Below, in pieces: positions 36,173 to 45,134 of a stretch of 64,000 bases of DNA. Position numbers and translations under genes: made by a program. The notes beneath the pieces are model-generated. The model saw nothing but the letters and a program-made list of their open reading frames with translations, was not told the origin of the DNA and did not search any database. The stretch's first letter is position 1, and every line of letters begins with the position of its first letter. The stretch lies in assembly GCF_947498635.1 (NCBI RefSeq), contig NZ_CANMKV010000001.1, positions 209,186 through 273,185 of the forward strand, read 5' to 3'. The DNA is from an uncultured Microbulbifer sp. Lineage in GTDB: Bacteria; Pseudomonadota; Gammaproteobacteria; Pseudomonadales; Cellvibrionaceae.

Positions 36173-37300
36173 TCAATTTTCCCCAGGATATTTACGAAGA
36201 CGCGCTTGGTTTTGAACAGAGCGATACAATTGTGAAAGCGCTCGATCACCAGCACGTTTCTGCGCCAATGTATGGCTATTTCGGCAGAGCTCTCGTTGCA
36301 GCTTTTGCCAATTTTGTAAGCGTCGCTCTTCCATAGAGCCATTTGCTATTGCCTTTTGGACGGCACAGCCCGGCTCTGACTGATGCTGACAGTCGGAAAA
36401 ACGGCACTCCCTGGCAAGCTCATCCAGATCTGCAAACGTCTGCGCCAGACCACCTTCAACATGTACCAATCCGAATTCCCGCATACCAGGGCTATCGAGT
36501 AGCAACGCCCCCCAACTGAGAGGGTGGAGAGAGCGCTTCCGTGTCGTGTGGCGGCCCTTACTATCGGCTTCGCGAATTTCCCCGGTCTCGGCCAGGGGCT
36601 CTCCAGACAGCGTATTGAGCAACGTGGACTTGCCCACTCCCGACGAGCCCAACAGCGCGATGGTCTCCCCCGGCAGACACCACAGGCGCAGCTGCACCAC
36701 GCTGTCTTTATCGAGACTATTCACTACCGCGACCGGTAATTCGCCGAACGGGCGCAATGCTTGGAGGAAGAGACTGTGATCTTCACACAAGTCAGCCTTA
36801 CTCAATATCAAGTGGGGACGACAACCGGACTCCTTTGCCAGGGCCAGGTAGCGCTCAATGCGAGACAGGTTAAAGTCCTCATTCATGGAGGAAACAATAA
36901 AAACGCTATCCACATTGGCGGCAATCATTTGCACCTGCTGACCTCCGGGGGCCATTCGTTCAAACTGGCTGCTGCGATTCAGCATACGCACAAAGTGAGC
37001 GGTTTCCCGCTGCAACAACAGCCAGTCGCCCACCGTAGGCATGTTCAAGGCCACGTTAGCGGTTAATGGCAGGGACACTATTCCTTGCTCACCCGCCAAT
37101 TCCAACCGGTTGCGGTGCACCGCCATGACCCTCAGTGGAAGCGTTTGCTCCAGCTCTTCGAACGACAACTGCTGTAAAAAGAATGGCTTCCAGCCGAGTT
37201 TTTCTAGTGGAGAGACCTCGCGCGTGCGCTCATTAGAGAGGCCTGCAGATTGGATGCCGTGCCTGCTGACAGAACGACGGAAAAAGTGTGATTTACTCAC
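36173..37300 (-). CDS. rsgA: Ribosome small-subunit-dependent GTPase RsgA
   Basis: 375 residues, circularly permuted GTPase that acts late in 30S maturation. N-terminal OB-like region (about 60-120), then the permuted G domain: LSKADL (G4), GSSGVGKSTLLN (P-loop), DSPGMREFG (G3), followed by the zinc module CRFSDCQHQSEPGC. The GTG at 37300 is preceded by GAGGG seven to eight bases away and begins MSKSHFFRRS; a GTG at 37330 lacks a site. The N-terminus is longer than E. coli RsgA and resembles the second RsgA subgroup (YloQ-like paralogue), so another copy may exist. Confidence 0.9.
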   Translation of the reverse strand: MSKSHFFRRSVSRHGIQSAGLSNERTREVSPLEKLGWKPFFLQQLSFEELEQTLPLRVMAVHRNRLELAGEQGIVSLPLTANVALNMPTVGDWLLLQRETAHFVRMLNRSSQFERMAPGGQQVQMIAANVDSVFIVSSMNEDFNLSRIERYLALAKESGCRPHLILSKADLCEDHSLFLQALRPFGELPVAVVNSLDKDSVVQLRLWCLPGETIALLGSSGVGKSTLLNTLSGEPLAETGEIREADSKGRHTTRKRSLHPLSWGALLLDSPGMREFGLVHVEGGLAQTFADLDELARECRFSDCQHQSEPGCAVQKAIANGSMEERRLQNWQKLQRELCRNSHTLAQKRAGDRALSQLYRSVQNQARLRKYPGEN

Positions 37301-37906
37301 GATTGAAACCCTCTGGGCGCAAGAATGCACCTAGCGACCACCAATATGCGGTCAACAGAGCTTTCTTCAGGGAAAGCCCGACGTTTTGGAGTCTATCGCC
37401 GGGCGAAGCAGCTCGAGGCTACTACGGGACCCGGCGGAGGGTTGTAACAATCATCAATCATCCTCCGCGGTAAAATGAAATTCTGGACCCGGCCAAAAGC
37501 GCTGGCGGGTTAAGGGCAAATTAGCACTGCTTGGGTATCGGGGCAAGTCGATGGCTTCAGAAGAGTTCCCCCGCCACAAAAAGTAAAGCCGGCAAAAGCC
37601 GGCCTTCGAATCCGATTACAGCGAGTGCATCACCTTTCTCGACCCACAGTAACCTGATCAGTTGAGTATAGATCCGGCTTTTCCTTTCGCCATCTCCCTT
37701 ACTCGTGAAATATCTTCTCCCGCAGGTATTTCCACCAAATGACGCTTTTATAACGGTTTTATGACAACCCTAATCTCTCGACCCGCGGCCTCAACCTCCA
37801 TGGGGTGGGAGGTCACCACTGCATGACTGCGCTTCAATGCTTGCTGAGAGAAACGCAAAAGCCATTTCCAAGCTTACAAAGCACATAACAACAAACGGAA
37901 AAAACC
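37301..37906. other. Long intergenic region, rsgA / pullulanase
   Basis: 606 bases between divergent genes. A GCCGGC-AAAA-GCCGGC hairpin at 37588-37603 followed on the minus strand by TTTACTTTTT looks terminator-like, so a short minus-strand transcript could arise upstream of rsgA. A minus-strand frame running from it to about 37460 is open but has no credible start. No named element recognised. Confidence 0.4.
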
Positions 37907-40900
37907 ATGCCAATCGCAAAATTCACAGAACCCGGTACAAGGATGGGGCTGATTCTGGGTACGTTTTTCTGCTCCATTCATTTACCCGCCTGGGCCTCAG
38001 ACACGCCAGATCCCACAGCGGTCAATATTCCCGGTAACCTACAAAGCCAACTGGGTTGCGATGGGGACTGGCAGCCGGACTGCGCGGCCACCATGCTCCG
38101 TTATGACAGTGACGACGACAAGTGGCAGGGCCGCTTTTTAATGCCCGCTGGCAATTGGGAATATAAAGCGGCCCTCAACCGTCGCTGGGACGAAAACTAC
38201 GGTCAGGGCGGGCACAGCAACGGTGCCAATATTCCACTCAATCTAGACGAGGCCCGCGAGGTCAAGTTTATCTACGACCACGAAAGCCACTGGATCACCG
38301 ATAACACCAACAGTGTGATTGCAACCCTAGCTGGCAATTTCCAATCTCTGCTGGGTTGTCCGGAAAACTGGCAGCCGAATTGCCTGCGCACTTGGATGCA
38401 GGACGCCGACGGTGATGGCACCTACACCTTTGTCACCTCCGCGCTACCCGCTGGCAACTACGAGTTCAAAGTGGCCCTGCACGAGGGTTGGGACGAGAGC
38501 TATGGCAATGATGGGGACAATGTCAGCTTTTCCGTGGCGGCAGACCATGACGAAATCTACTTTGCTTTTGACTCCACCAGTAAAGCGATAACCGTCAGCA
38601 GCGACGGCTTTGCCAAAGGTGATCTCAGCCGCGATAAAGCCCACTGGGTAGATGCCACCAGCTTCGCCTGGGATATTCAGCTTGAGGAGGGCGGCACTGT
38701 CAAATTGCACTACAGCCCGAGTGCCGAATTAAAGTTGGAAGATGGCGATGTCCTCTCAGAGGGCGCCATCGATCTCATTGCTCTCACCGCCCTACCCGAC
38801 AGCACCCAGCAAAAATTCCCACACCTGGCCGCCTTCAGTGCCTGGCAACTGCCCGAGCAGGCTTCCCTGAATGATCTGGTAATCCAGCAGCTTGCCCTCG
38901 CCGCTTACGATACCGATGGCAAGTTACTCGACGCCTCCGGTGTCCAAATGGCCGGTGCCCTGGACGATCGCTTTTACTACGACGGTGATCTGGGTGCCCG
39001 TGTTGGCGAAGACCATATCCAGCTCGATCTCTGGGCCCCCACCGCGCGCTCGGTAAAACTGCATCTCTTCACCGACCCATCAAGCGAAACCGCCGATCGG
39101 GTTGTCTCCATGCAGCGCGACGAATCTAGCGGCGTTTGGACTGCCGATATCAACAAGCATTGGGACCGGGGCTTTTACCTCTATGAGGTAGAGGTTTACT
39201 CCTATTTCAGCCGCCAGATTGAAGCCAACCTGGTAACCGACCCCTATTCCCTCAGCCTCTCGATCAACAGCGGCAAGAGCCAGATCGTCAACCTGGACGA
39301 CCGCGACCTGAAACCGCGTGGCTGGGATCGCCTGCGCAAACCCAAGCTGGCCCAACCGGAAGATATCAGCATCTACGAACTGCATGTGCGCGACTTCAGT
39401 ATTGCGGACAGCACTGTGCCCGAAGCAGAGCGCGGTACCTTTAAGGCCTTCACACGATACTACAGCGACGGCATGCGCCATCTGCGTAAACTGTCCCGTG
39501 CGGGCCTCACCCATATCCATCTCTTGCCGGCCTTCGACTTTGCCACCGTGAATGAAGACCGGGCGCAACAACAGCAAACCCCAGATCTTTCCATCTACGC
39601 CCCAGATAGCAGCGAGCAACAGGCCCAAGTGGACGCGGTGCGCGATACTGACGGCTTTAACTGGGGTTACGACCCGTTGCACTACACCGTTCCCGAAGGC
39701 AGTTACAGCACGGCCCCCGATGGCATTGCGCGCATTCACGAGTTCCGCCAGATGGTACAGGGGCTCTCCCACTCCGGCCTGCGCCTGGTAATGGACGTGG
39801 TGTATAACCACACCAGTGCCTACGGCCAGTACGACAACTCCGTACTCGACAAGATTGTCCCTGGCTATTACCACCGCCGGAGTGTGAATGGCGATGTGGA
39901 AATGAGCAGCTGTTGTGCCAACACCGCCAGCGAACACGGGATGATGGAAAAGCTGATGATCGACTCCCTTGTCACCTGGGCCCGGGCCTACAAGGTGGAC
40001 AGCTTCCGCTTCGATCTGATGGGGCACCACAGCCTCGCGAATATTCTCAAGGCCCAGGCGGCACTGCAGTCGCTTACCCCTGAAGCCGATGGTATCGATG
40101 GCAACGCCATTTATCTTTATGGCGAGGGCTGGAACTTCGGCGAAGTGGCCGATGATGCCCGTTTTGTGCAGGCCCGCCAAACCAATATGGCCGGCAGTGG
40201 TGTGGGTACCTTTAACGATCGCCTGCGGGACTCAGTGCGCGGTGGCAATCCCTTCGGCGGCTTTGAGGAGCAGGGTTTTGCTACCGGCTTGTTCACCGAC
40301 AGCAACGGCAAGTTCGAGGGTAATGACGAGCGCGCCACCCTGCTGACCCTGGCAGATAAAGTCCGAGTTTCCCTGGCCGGTAACCTGGCGGATTACCCTT
40401 TTGAAGATGCCAGCGGCAATATCATCACAGGCAGCGAGCTGATCTACAACGGCCAGCCCACCGGCTATACCGCCGACCCGCAGGAGTCCATCAACTATAT
40501 CGCCGCCCACGATAATGAGACGCTATTCGACGGCATCCAAATTAAGGCCAGCGATAACGCCAGCTTACGCGAACGAGTGCGTATACAAGCCTTCAGTAAC
40601 GCTCTAGTGCTCTTCGCCCAGGGAGTGCCTTTTATCCACGCCGGCCAGGATTTCTTGCGTTCCAAGTCGATGGATCGCGACAGCTACAACTCCGGTGACT
40701 GGTTTAACGCCCTGGATTTCAACCTCGCTACCGATAACTGGGGCGCGGGCCTGCCGATCGCGGATAAAAACGAGGACGCCTGGCCCCTGATGCAGCCTCT
40801 ACTGGCAAACCCGGAACTGGCACCCAAGCGTCGCCACCGTTGGTGGAGTGCCGCCCTGTTCCGCGAGCAACTGGCCATCCGCAACAGCTCGCCCCTCTTC

Positions 40901-41233
40901 CGCCTGCCGGAGGCCGAATTGGTAGAAGCGCACCTCAACTTCCTCAATACGGGGCCCGACCAGGTGCCGGGACTGATTGTGATGGAACTATCCGATCAGG
41001 ACGGCAGCATTGATCCACGCTTTAAGCGTGTGGTGGTGCTGTTTAATGGGGATGATGAAACGGTAGAATTTTCCAGTGAAAACCTGCGTGGCAAATACTT
41101 ACACAAGCACCCACGCCAGCGCCGCTCTATCGATCCGCGCCAGTACTGGGTGAAGTTCGATCGCGATAACGGTCGCTTTACCCTGCCCGGCCGCACGACC
41201 GCGGTATTCGTACAATTCCGTCGCAGAGATTAA
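37907..41233 (+). CDS. pulA: Secreted pullulanase-type GH13 alpha-1,6-glucosidase with two N-terminal starch modules
   Basis: 1108 residues. Signal peptide (MGLILGTFFCSIHLPAWA). Two tandem X25-type modules (about 45-120 and 140-215) share LQSQLGC..NWQP, a Cys pair and AGN(W/Y)E(Y/F)K with GWDE.YG. A pullulanase N-terminal domain and a CBM48-like stretch (DHIQLDLWAPTARSVKLHLF) follow. The GH13 barrel carries FNWGYDPLHYTVPEG (pullulanase signature), VVYNHT, nucleophile Asp703 in FRFDLMGHH, acid/base Glu740 in YGEGWNFG, and Asp869 in AAHDNET. It debranches pullulan, starch or glycogen outside the cell or in the periplasm. Single gene; no maltose genes alongside. The ATG has only an A-rich GGAAAAAA before it. 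Confidence 0.93.
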   Translation: MPIAKFTEPGTRMGLILGTFFCSIHLPAWASDTPDPTAVNIPGNLQSQLGCDGDWQPDCAATMLRYDSDDDKWQGRFLMPAGNWEYKAALNRRWDENYGQGGHSNGANIPLNLDEAREVKFIYDHESHWITDNTNSVIATLAGNFQSLLGCPENWQPNCLRTWMQDADGDGTYTFVTSALPAGNYEFKVALHEGWDESYGNDGDNVSFSVAADHDEIYFAFDSTSKAITVSSDGFAKGDLSRDKAHWVDATSFAWDIQLEEGGTVKLHYSPSAELKLEDGDVLSEGAIDLIALTALPDSTQQKFPHLAAFSAWQLPEQASLNDLVIQQLALAAYDTDGKLLDASGVQMAGALDDRFYYDGDLGARVGEDHIQLDLWAPTARSVKLHLFTDPSSETADRVVSMQRDESSGVWTADINKHWDRGFYLYEVEVYSYFSRQIEANLVTDPYSLSLSINSGKSQIVNLDDRDLKPRGWDRLRKPKLAQPEDISIYELHVRDFSIADSTVPEAERGTFKAFTRYYSDGMRHLRKLSRAGLTHIHLLPAFDFATVNEDRAQQQQTPDLSIYAPDSSEQQAQVDAVRDTDGFNWGYDPLHYTVPEGSYSTAPDGIARIHEFRQMVQGLSHSGLRLVMDVVYNHTSAYGQYDNSVLDKIVPGYYHRRSVNGDVEMSSCCANTASEHGMMEKLMIDSLVTWARAYKVDSFRFDLMGHHSLANILKAQAALQSLTPEADGIDGNAIYLYGEGWNFGEVADDARFVQARQTNMAGSGVGTFNDRLRDSVRGGNPFGGFEEQGFATGLFTDSNGKFEGNDERATLLTLADKVRVSLAGNLADYPFEDASGNIITGSELIYNGQPTGYTADPQESINYIAAHDNETLFDGIQIKASDNASLRERVRIQAFSNALVLFAQGVPFIHAGQDFLRSKSMDRDSYNSGDWFNALDFNLATDNWGAGLPIADKNEDAWPLMQPLLANPELAPKRRHRWWSAALFREQLAIRNSSPLFRLPEAELVEAHLNFLNTGPDQVPGLIVMELSDQDGSIDPRFKRVVVLFNGDDETVEFSSENLRGKYLHKHPRQRRSIDPRQYWVKFDRDNGRFTLPGRTTAVFVQFRRRD

Positions 41234-41259
41234 TTTTAGAGATTAATTTTGCGGAAATT

Positions 41260-41287
41260 AAAAAGGCCGGATAACTCCGGCCTTTTT
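41260..41287. terminator. Bidirectional terminator, pulA / ribA
   Basis: AAAAAGGCCGGA/TCCGGCCTTTTT, twelve perfect pairs with TAAC loop, between convergent genes. Confidence 0.9.
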
Positions 41288-41309
41288 ATTGAGGAGATAA
41301 AAAAGAGAG

Positions 41310-41939
41310 TTACTTTTCTTCTCCCCCTCCCTCTCCTTCGCCTTCATCCCCATTCTCAAACAGGTGTCCAAGTTTCCCCTTCTTGGTGGATAGGTACTTG
41401 GCATTGTGAGGGTTGCGCCCGGACTGGTGCGGCAGACGCTCGAAAACCTCGATACCCAAATCCTGCAACGCTTTCACCTTACGCGGATTATTGGTCATCA
41501 GGCGAATCGCATGAATACCCAGATGCTCAATCATCGCTTTCAGAATCGAGTAGTCCCGCATATCGGCTCCAAAGCCGAGCTGCTCATTGGCTTCCACCGT
41601 ATCCGCACCGCAGTCCTGCAAATGGTAGGCACGAATCTTATTCAATAAGCCAATACCACGACCTTCCTGACGCAGATAAAAAATCGCACCGCGTCCCTCC
41701 ATGGCAATACGATGCATCGCGTGTTGAAGCTGGGCTCCGCAGTCGCAACGCAGGGAGAAAAGCGCATCACCGGTCAGGCACTCGGAGTGAATGCGGGCCA
41801 GCAGAGGTTCATCGGTATCGAAGTCCCCCATAGTGAGCACCACGTGCTCCTTACCGGTCTCCACTTCTTCAAAACCGTGCATCTCAAACATTCCCCAAGA
41901 GGTGGGCAGCTTTGAGGATTCCACATAACGAATGGTCAA
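41310..41939 (-). CDS. ribA: GTP cyclohydrolase II
   Basis: 209 residues. Zinc enzyme converting GTP to 2,5-diamino-6-ribosylamino-pyrimidinone phosphate, the first committed riboflavin step. All key parts are present: [20 protein letters not shown] (three zinc Cys), [23 protein letters not shown] and LMTNNPRKV. The start is TTG at 41939 with AGAGG seven bases upstream, giving [18 protein letters not shown] as in E. coli RibA. The C-terminal tail is a low-complexity [13 protein letters not shown], absent from typical RibA. It lies at the end of the rib block and compensates for the degenerate second domain of RibB(A). Confidence 0.95.
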   Translation of the reverse strand: MTIRYVESSKLPTSWGMFEMHGFEEVETGKEHVVLTMGDFDTDEPLLARIHSECLTGDALFSLRCDCGAQLQHAMHRIAMEGRGAIFYLRQEGRGIGLLNKIRAYHLQDCGADTVEANEQLGFGADMRDYSILKAMIEHLGIHAIRLMTNNPRKVKALQDLGIEVFERLPHQSGRNPHNAKYLSTKKGKLGHLFENGDEGEGEGGGEEK

Positions 41940-41956
41940 CTTAAAACCTCTTCAAG

Positions 41957-42592
41957 TCAGTTGCGGGCGCGCAGTATCAGCACACCACTCTGCTGTTGCA
42001 TATCTACCCGGCCGAGAAAACTGTTTCCCAGAAGTACCACTTGGGGAAAGTTATCCGTGTGCACGGTAGCTTCTACATTGTGCAATTTAATGCCACCGAT
42101 GGTGACACTGCTGAGATTGATCAAATAAGCACTGGTCATACCGCTTGCCGTCGACACCGGTATACGTTTGGCACCGCTGAGATTTAAACCGAGACGTTGG
42201 GCGGTAGGGTAATTGATCGCCAGGGTGCTCGCCCCCGTATCCACCATCACCCCAACCCGCATACCATTGATCCAGGCTTCGGTATTAAAGTGGCCGCGAC
42301 GATCCCCCATCAAACGCACCTCGGCGCGCTCGGCCTGGGCATAACTGGCCGCGATCGGCGCATCAAGTGTCAGTTTTTGCTCTCGCCCATTCACACGAAT
42401 GCGGGCGTAGCTAGTGGTCGCCTCAAGGAGACTCACCCCTTCCGGTGATTTTTTCCCCGGTTTGAGAATGTGCTGCCGGCCGTCAATCTCCAACATGGCA
42501 CTATCGCCAAACAGGCCCTTCAGCTGTACCTGCTGGGCATTAGCTGCGCAGGAAATCAGTACACCTAACAAAAGCCAAAATGCCTTTCGCAT
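41957..42592 (-). CDS. Retropepsin-like aspartic protease (clan AA), exported
   Basis: 211 residues. N-terminal signal peptide (FWLLLGVLISCAANA), a short beta domain (LFGDSAMLEIDGRQHILKPG), then a single-lobed aspartic-protease domain with the catalytic GVMVDTGASTLAINY, the flap-side VSTASGMTSAYLI, and VVLLGNSFLGRV. Only one DTG is present, so it must dimerise to be active, as retropepsins do. It belongs to the proteobacterial TIGR02281-type group of unknown substrate. AGGGA precedes the ATG. It sits 16 bases from pgpA and 17 from ribA, so it is probably part of the same transcript. Confidence 0.85.
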   Translation of the reverse strand: MRKAFWLLLGVLISCAANAQQVQLKGLFGDSAMLEIDGRQHILKPGKKSPEGVSLLEATTSYARIRVNGREQKLTLDAPIAASYAQAERAEVRLMGDRRGHFNTEAWINGMRVGVMVDTGASTLAINYPTAQRLGLNLSGAKRIPVSTASGMTSAYLINLSSVTIGGIKLHNVEATVHTDNFPQVVLLGNSFLGRVDMQQQSGVLILRARN

Positions 42593-42608
42593 CGATAATC
42601 CCTATCTG

Positions 42609-43097
42609 CTAAGCACCCATAAACCACGCAGTGATTTGCAACACCAAGCCCGCGTAAACAGCCGCCAGTATATCGTCCAGCATAATTCCGACGCCACCTT
42701 GAACACGCCGATCCGCCCAACCAATCGGCGGGGGCTTGGCGATATCGAACAGGCGAAATAGTACAAAACCATACAGGGCCCAACCCCAGCCTACCGGAGC
42801 TAGAAACATGGTCAGCCAATAGCCCACCATTTCATCCCAGACAATTCCCCCGTGGTCGTGCACCCCCAGTTTGCGCGCGGCCGTGCCGCACAGGTAACAA
42901 CCCAGCAGGCCCGTCACCACAAGGATTCCCAGGTACCAAAGCGGGGGGAGATCCTTCATCAGCCACCAGAAGGGAATCGCGACCAGGGTACCAAAGGTGC
43001 CCGGCGCCTTGGGCGCCAAACCCGAACCAAAGCCAAATGCCAGCATCAGAGAGGGATCGCGCAAAAGCTGGGAGAAACTTGGGTTTTTTATGCTCAT
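42609..43097 (-). CDS. pgpA: Phosphatidylglycerophosphatase A
   Basis: 162 residues, inner-membrane phosphatase giving phosphatidylglycerol from its phosphate. Signature GSGLAPKAPGTFGTLVAIPF, then DHGGIVWDEMVGYWLTM, FRLFDIAKPPPIGWADRRVQGGVGI (quoted in part) and MLDDILAAVYAGL; several hydrophobic helices. The ATG at 43097 matches the family start; a longer frame to 43229 overlaps thiL and is not used. It follows thiL in the conserved nusB-thiL-pgpA order. Confidence 0.94.
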   Translation of the reverse strand: MSIKNPSFSQLLRDPSLMLAFGFGSGLAPKAPGTFGTLVAIPFWWLMKDLPPLWYLGILVVTGLLGCYLCGTAARKLGVHDHGGIVWDEMVGYWLTMFLAPVGWGWALYGFVLFRLFDIAKPPPIGWADRRVQGGVGIMLDDILAAVYAGLVLQITAWFMGA

Positions 43098-43131
43098 CGT
43101 TTTATTTCCGGCTCTTCCCGGCCAATGCCAC

Positions 43132-44079
43132 TTAAAAGTGCTTATATCCCGTGGAGGATACCTGCCAGGGATTGCCATTATGCCAACAGCGCACCCCGGC
43201 ATCGCCCTCGGTGAGGGTACCGATCGCAAATATCTCCAGGTCCAGCTTGTTTAATTTCGCTACCTGCTGTTGGGGCACAGTGAAACACAGCTGATAATCA
43301 TCGCCACCAGCCGCCGCCCGTTCCAGGGCCTCCTTTCCGGCGAGTGCCTGTGCCAGGGGAGCAACGGCCAGCTGCTCCAGATAAACATCGGCACTGACAC
43401 CACTGGACACGCAGATATGCCCCAGATCCGCCAGTAGACCATCGGATATATCCAAGGCGCTACTGGCTAACCCGGAAATGGCCGAGGCCAAGGCAAACTG
43501 GGGCTCTGGAAAAAAGTAGGCCGCTTCGGCCTGGCGCTGTGTCTCAGGATCTACCCGCTGCTCTCCCAGAATCACCGGCAGGGCAGCGGCGGCGGCGCCG
43601 AGGGGGCCACTGATATAGACATGATCACCTGGGGAGGCGCCGTCCCGGCGCAGAGGCATTTCCGTGTGTCCGATCACCTGAAGTGTGATCGATAAGGGAC
43701 CTGCGGTCGTATCGCCCCCCACCAGGGAAACACCAAACTGCGCGGCAGTCTGCAGTAAGCCATCGGCAAACTGGCGCAGCCACTGCGCATCACTGCGGGG
43801 CAGGGTCAATGCCAAAGTGAACCACAGAGGGCGGGCATTCATGGCGGCCAAATCGCTGAGGTTTACCCGCAGCGCGCGCGCGGCGATCGCCGCGGGGTCC
43901 GCATCCTCAGGAAAGTGCCGGCCCGCCACCAGGGTGTCCATGGAGGTGGCCAGCTGGCCCGAGGCAGGTGCTTGTAAAAGCGCGCAATCATCGCCAATTC
44001 CCAACACAACGCCCTCGCCCTGTGCGGCACTGGCGAAATAATCGCGGATAATTTCAAACTCGCCCGGCGCAGTTCCCAT
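43132..44079 (-). CDS. thiL: Thiamine-monophosphate kinase
   Basis: 315 residues. Phosphorylates thiamine phosphate to thiamine diphosphate. AIR-synthase-like fold: GEFEIIRDYFA, GIGDDCALL (Mg/ATP), DTLVAGRHFPED, NLSDLAAMNARPLWF, LVGGDTTAGPLSITL, ALDISDGLLADL and AAGGDDYQLCFT. ThDP is needed by Dxs, whose gene lies elsewhere in this window. Gap to nusB is ten bases. Confidence 0.95.
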   Translation of the reverse strand: MGTAPGEFEIIRDYFASAAQGEGVVLGIGDDCALLQAPASGQLATSMDTLVAGRHFPEDADPAAIAARALRVNLSDLAAMNARPLWFTLALTLPRSDAQWLRQFADGLLQTAAQFGVSLVGGDTTAGPLSITLQVIGHTEMPLRRDGASPGDHVYISGPLGAAAAALPVILGEQRVDPETQRQAEAAYFFPEPQFALASAISGLASSALDISDGLLADLGHICVSSGVSADVYLEQLAVAPLAQALAGKEALERAAAGGDDYQLCFTVPQQQVAKLNKLDLEIFAIGTLTEGDAGVRCWHNGNPWQVSSTGYKHF

Positions 44080-44089
44080 AGCGTTGACT

Positions 44090-44533
44090 TCAGGATTTCT
44101 TGTCAGCGGTCACTTCCGAAGAACGTAGGTCTGCGGCGGTTTTATCCAGAATACCGTTGATATACTTGAAGGCATCGGTAGGACCAAATTTCTTCGCCAG
44201 GGCCACCGCTTCGTTGATCACTACTTTGTAGGGTACATCGATACGGCTTTTTAGTTCGTAGGTTGCCATGCGCAGCAGAGCACGGGATACCGGGTCCAGG
44301 TCTTCCACTTTGCGATCCAGGTGACTGGAGTAAGCGCCTTCCACTTCGTCGAGATTCTTGGCGACCCCGTGGAAAATATCGCGAAAATAGGCCACGTCGG
44401 CTTTGCTCATATCGTTGTCGGCGTGGAACTCGGCCTCAATGGCATTGAGACTGGCGCCAGCCATTTGCCATTGGTAGAGCGCCTGCATGGCGTAGTGGCG
44501 CGCCTTGCGGCGAGCGGATGCAGTTACGGTCAT
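44090..44533 (-). CDS. nusB: Transcription antitermination/termination protein NusB
   Basis: 147 residues, all-helical RNA-binding factor that with NusE (S10) binds boxA in rRNA antitermination complexes. Typical ARRKARHYAMQALYQWQMA, then LDPVSRALLRMATYEL and YKVVINEAVALAKKFGPTDA, FKYINGILDK. It follows ribH by 65 bases, the usual ribH-nusB pairing. Confidence 0.95.
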   Translation of the reverse strand: MTVTASARRKARHYAMQALYQWQMAGASLNAIEAEFHADNDMSKADVAYFRDIFHGVAKNLDEVEGAYSSHLDRKVEDLDPVSRALLRMATYELKSRIDVPYKVVINEAVALAKKFGPTDAFKYINGILDKTAADLRSSEVTADKKS

Positions 44534-44598
44534 TATCTTTTCCGGTAAATACTTCTCAGAGTGGGCAGTGCCGGCATCATTGGCCGGCGCTGTGGCAA

Positions 44599-45069
44599 TT
44601 AAATTTTGCCGAGCAGTGAAACCATTTCCAGTGCGGTTTCGGCGGCTTCACAGCCTTTGTTGCCAGCCTTGGTGCCGGAGCGCTCAATGGCCTGTTCAAT
44701 GGAGTCCACGGTGAGTACACCGAAGGTCACCGGGATTCCCGTGTTGAGGGAAACCTGGGCCAGGCCTTTCGTACATTCACCGGCCACATATTCAAAGTGC
44801 GGGGTTCCGCCGCGAATCACCGCGCCCAGGGCGATAATCGCATCGAATTTCTTGCTCTCAGCCAGCTTCTGCGCGGCCAGCGGGAATTCGAAAGCACCCG
44901 GTGCGTAGTAGATGGTGATGTCCTCATCCTTGATCCCCTTGCGGCGCAAAGTATCGAGGGCGCCATCTTTCAGGCTCTCCACTACAAAGCTATTCCAACG
45001 GCTCACCAGCAGTGCGTACTTGCCAGTGCTGCCGACAAAATCCCCTTCAATTACTTGAATATTGCTCAT
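44599..45069 (-). CDS. ribH: 6,7-dimethyl-8-ribityllumazine synthase
   Basis: 156 residues. Condenses 5-amino-6-ribitylaminouracil with 3,4-dihydroxy-2-butanone 4-phosphate. Family motifs: [25 protein letters not shown] [31 protein letters not shown] (catalytic His) and [16 protein letters not shown]. Assembles as a capsid-like oligomer. Part of the rib operon. Confidence 0.95.
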   Translation of the reverse strand: MSNIQVIEGDFVGSTGKYALLVSRWNSFVVESLKDGALDTLRRKGIKDEDITIYYAPGAFEFPLAAQKLAESKKFDAIIALGAVIRGGTPHFEYVAGECTKGLAQVSLNTGIPVTFGVLTVDSIEQAIERSGTKAGNKGCEAAETALEMVSLLGKI

Positions 45070-45134
45070 AATTATTAATCCGTATTTTTCCCAATCCCGC
45101 GCAGCGACGAAAGTGCCGGGGCATTGCTGTACTG

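Noticed and set aside
39080..40180. 366-codon frame opposite the pullulanase
   Set aside because: Antisense shadow of a well-supported GH13 gene with catalytic motifs on the plus strand.
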